From the NCBI GenBank assembly GCA_017626435.1, contig JAGAIR010000002.1, positions 248,001 through 312,000 on the forward strand: DNA of 64,000 nt, in the 5' to 3' direction. Shown here one piece after another: positions 63,537-64,000 of the stretch. This DNA is from Lachnospiraceae bacterium (GTDB taxonomy: Bacteria > Bacillota_A > Clostridia > Lachnospirales > Lachnospiraceae). The notes beneath the pieces are model-generated. The model had not been told where the DNA came from, made no database searches, and saw nothing but the letters and a program-made list of their open reading frames with translations. The first letter of the stretch is position 1. Every line of letters starts with the position of its first letter. The translations under genes and the position numbers were made by a program.

Positions 63537-64000
63537 TTATAACAGCAATACCGCCGTAAAAACTCCCACTGTAATTCCAAGCACCCGGTATACTTTTGCC
63601 TGGTTCCCATATTTCTCTCTTGCTGACTGAAGAACTCCCTGCAGCCTGCTATTCAATACCTGAAGAGTATGTAATTGTGTCTGTCTGTCCAGATTACCAA
63701 GGTTCCTGCCCAACTCCTCCAGAAGAGCAATATCTTCCGGTTCCAGTTTCGCCCTGCAGGAAAGATTTTTCATTTCTTCCTTCCAGATCTGATGCAGGGA
63801 ATATCCTGTCCGTTGGTTCAGCCTGTTTGAAATCTTACAGAAAAAATCAGAAAAATATTCCATGCGTTCTCCCAATTTCTCCATATTTTCTGCCATGTCT
63901 CCCGCAGCATACTCAATTTCTCCATACAGCACCAATAGAGCCTGCTGCAGTTCCTGCAGGATCCGGATCCTCATCCTGGCACCATATGCCATGTACCAGC
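63537..64000 (-). CDS. spoIIIAB: Stage III sporulation protein AB (5' end beyond the window)
   Basis: The frame continues through the right edge (codons W-Y precede the internal methionine at 63992), so the true start and first membrane helix lie outside. The visible ~154 residues have RILQELQQALLVLYGEIEYAAGDMAENMEKLGERM (about 10-45), DIALLEELGRNLGNLDRQTQLHTLQVLNSRLQ and a C-terminal hydrophobic GITVGVFTAVLLL. spoIIIAA, the ATPase, should lie next on the far side. Confidence 0.94.
   Translation of the reverse strand, partial: WYMAYGARMRIRILQELQQALLVLYGEIEYAAGDMAENMEKLGERMEYFSDFFCKISNRLNQRTGYSLHQIWKEEMKNLSCRAKLEPEDIALLEELGRNLGNLDRQTQLHTLQVLNSRLQGVLQSAREKYGNQAKVYRVLGITVGVFTAVLLL

Noticed and set aside
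1..64000. CRISPR array, insertion sequence, prophage, rRNA or conjugative genes
   Set aside because: No regularly spaced repeats, transposase, integrase or rRNA-like sequence was seen anywhere in the window.

Overview
This window is chromosomal DNA of a spore-forming, low-to-medium GC Firmicute of class Clostridia, most likely family Lachnospiraceae. The main evidence is a complete late-operon sporulation layout (spoIIIAB to spoIIIAH, spo0A, spoIVB, gerW), strong AGGAGG ribosome sites, frequent TTG/GTG starts, TTGACA/TATAAT promoters, and a large protein with two 2-hydroxyacyl-CoA dehydratase activase domains of the kind common in anaerobic Clostridia. The genus cannot be fixed from the sequence alone.

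Left edge (1-3900): a Cas9 gene, minus strand, runs off the window; only its first ~196 residues are here (RuvC-I motif, Arg-rich bridge helix, start of the REC lobe). Behind it is a BlaI-type repressor and an M56 membrane protease-receptor carrying extracellular leucine-rich repeats, with two inverted operator copies on their promoter. 3900-9500: recG, a DAK/DegV-type fatty-acid kinase and an Asp23 protein, a structured element plus terminator, rpmB, and a small membrane protein. 9500-17400: a minus-strand series with gerW, a DUF2953 protein, two unrecognised genes, a very large double GT-C glycosyltransferase, a rhomboid-like protein with a zinc ribbon, and a LysM protein.

17400-23200 (plus strand): the 1406-residue activase protein coupled to a CgeB-like glycosyltransferase. 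23200-32800: CPBP protease, XRE regulator, aminotransferase, LCP cell-wall ligase, the DUF711/ACT pair, a WalJ-like metallo-beta-lactamase and an enlarged FtsA-like ATPase. 32900-34500: two secreted paralogues. 34600-36950: a flavin reductase-like protein divergent from a PHP phosphoesterase and a YihY membrane protein, with promoters that overlap at their -35 boxes. 36950-42700: SpoIID-like protein, a phospholipase C-like protein, a short pyruvate kinase homologue, tRNA-Thr(CGU), an RsuA-type pseudouridine synthase and glycogen synthase.

42700-64000 (all minus strand) is the conserved block spoIIIA - asp23 - nusB - xseA - xseB - ispA - dxs - tlyA - nadK - argR - recN - spoIVB - spo0A. It is interrupted between argR and recN by yebC and a 1477-residue protein made of bacterial Ig-like (Big_2) modules. 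The block joins mother-cell engulfment and channel proteins, isoprenoid precursor synthesis, DNA repair and the master sporulation regulator.

The two longest stretches without a gene hold regulatory signals. 17365-17719 has the activase promoter and a leader hairpin. 33516-33828 has a promoter for one secreted paralogue and the terminator of the other. 34420-34672 holds a promoter and an AT-rich hairpin. No CRISPR array, insertion sequence, rRNA or replication origin was found.
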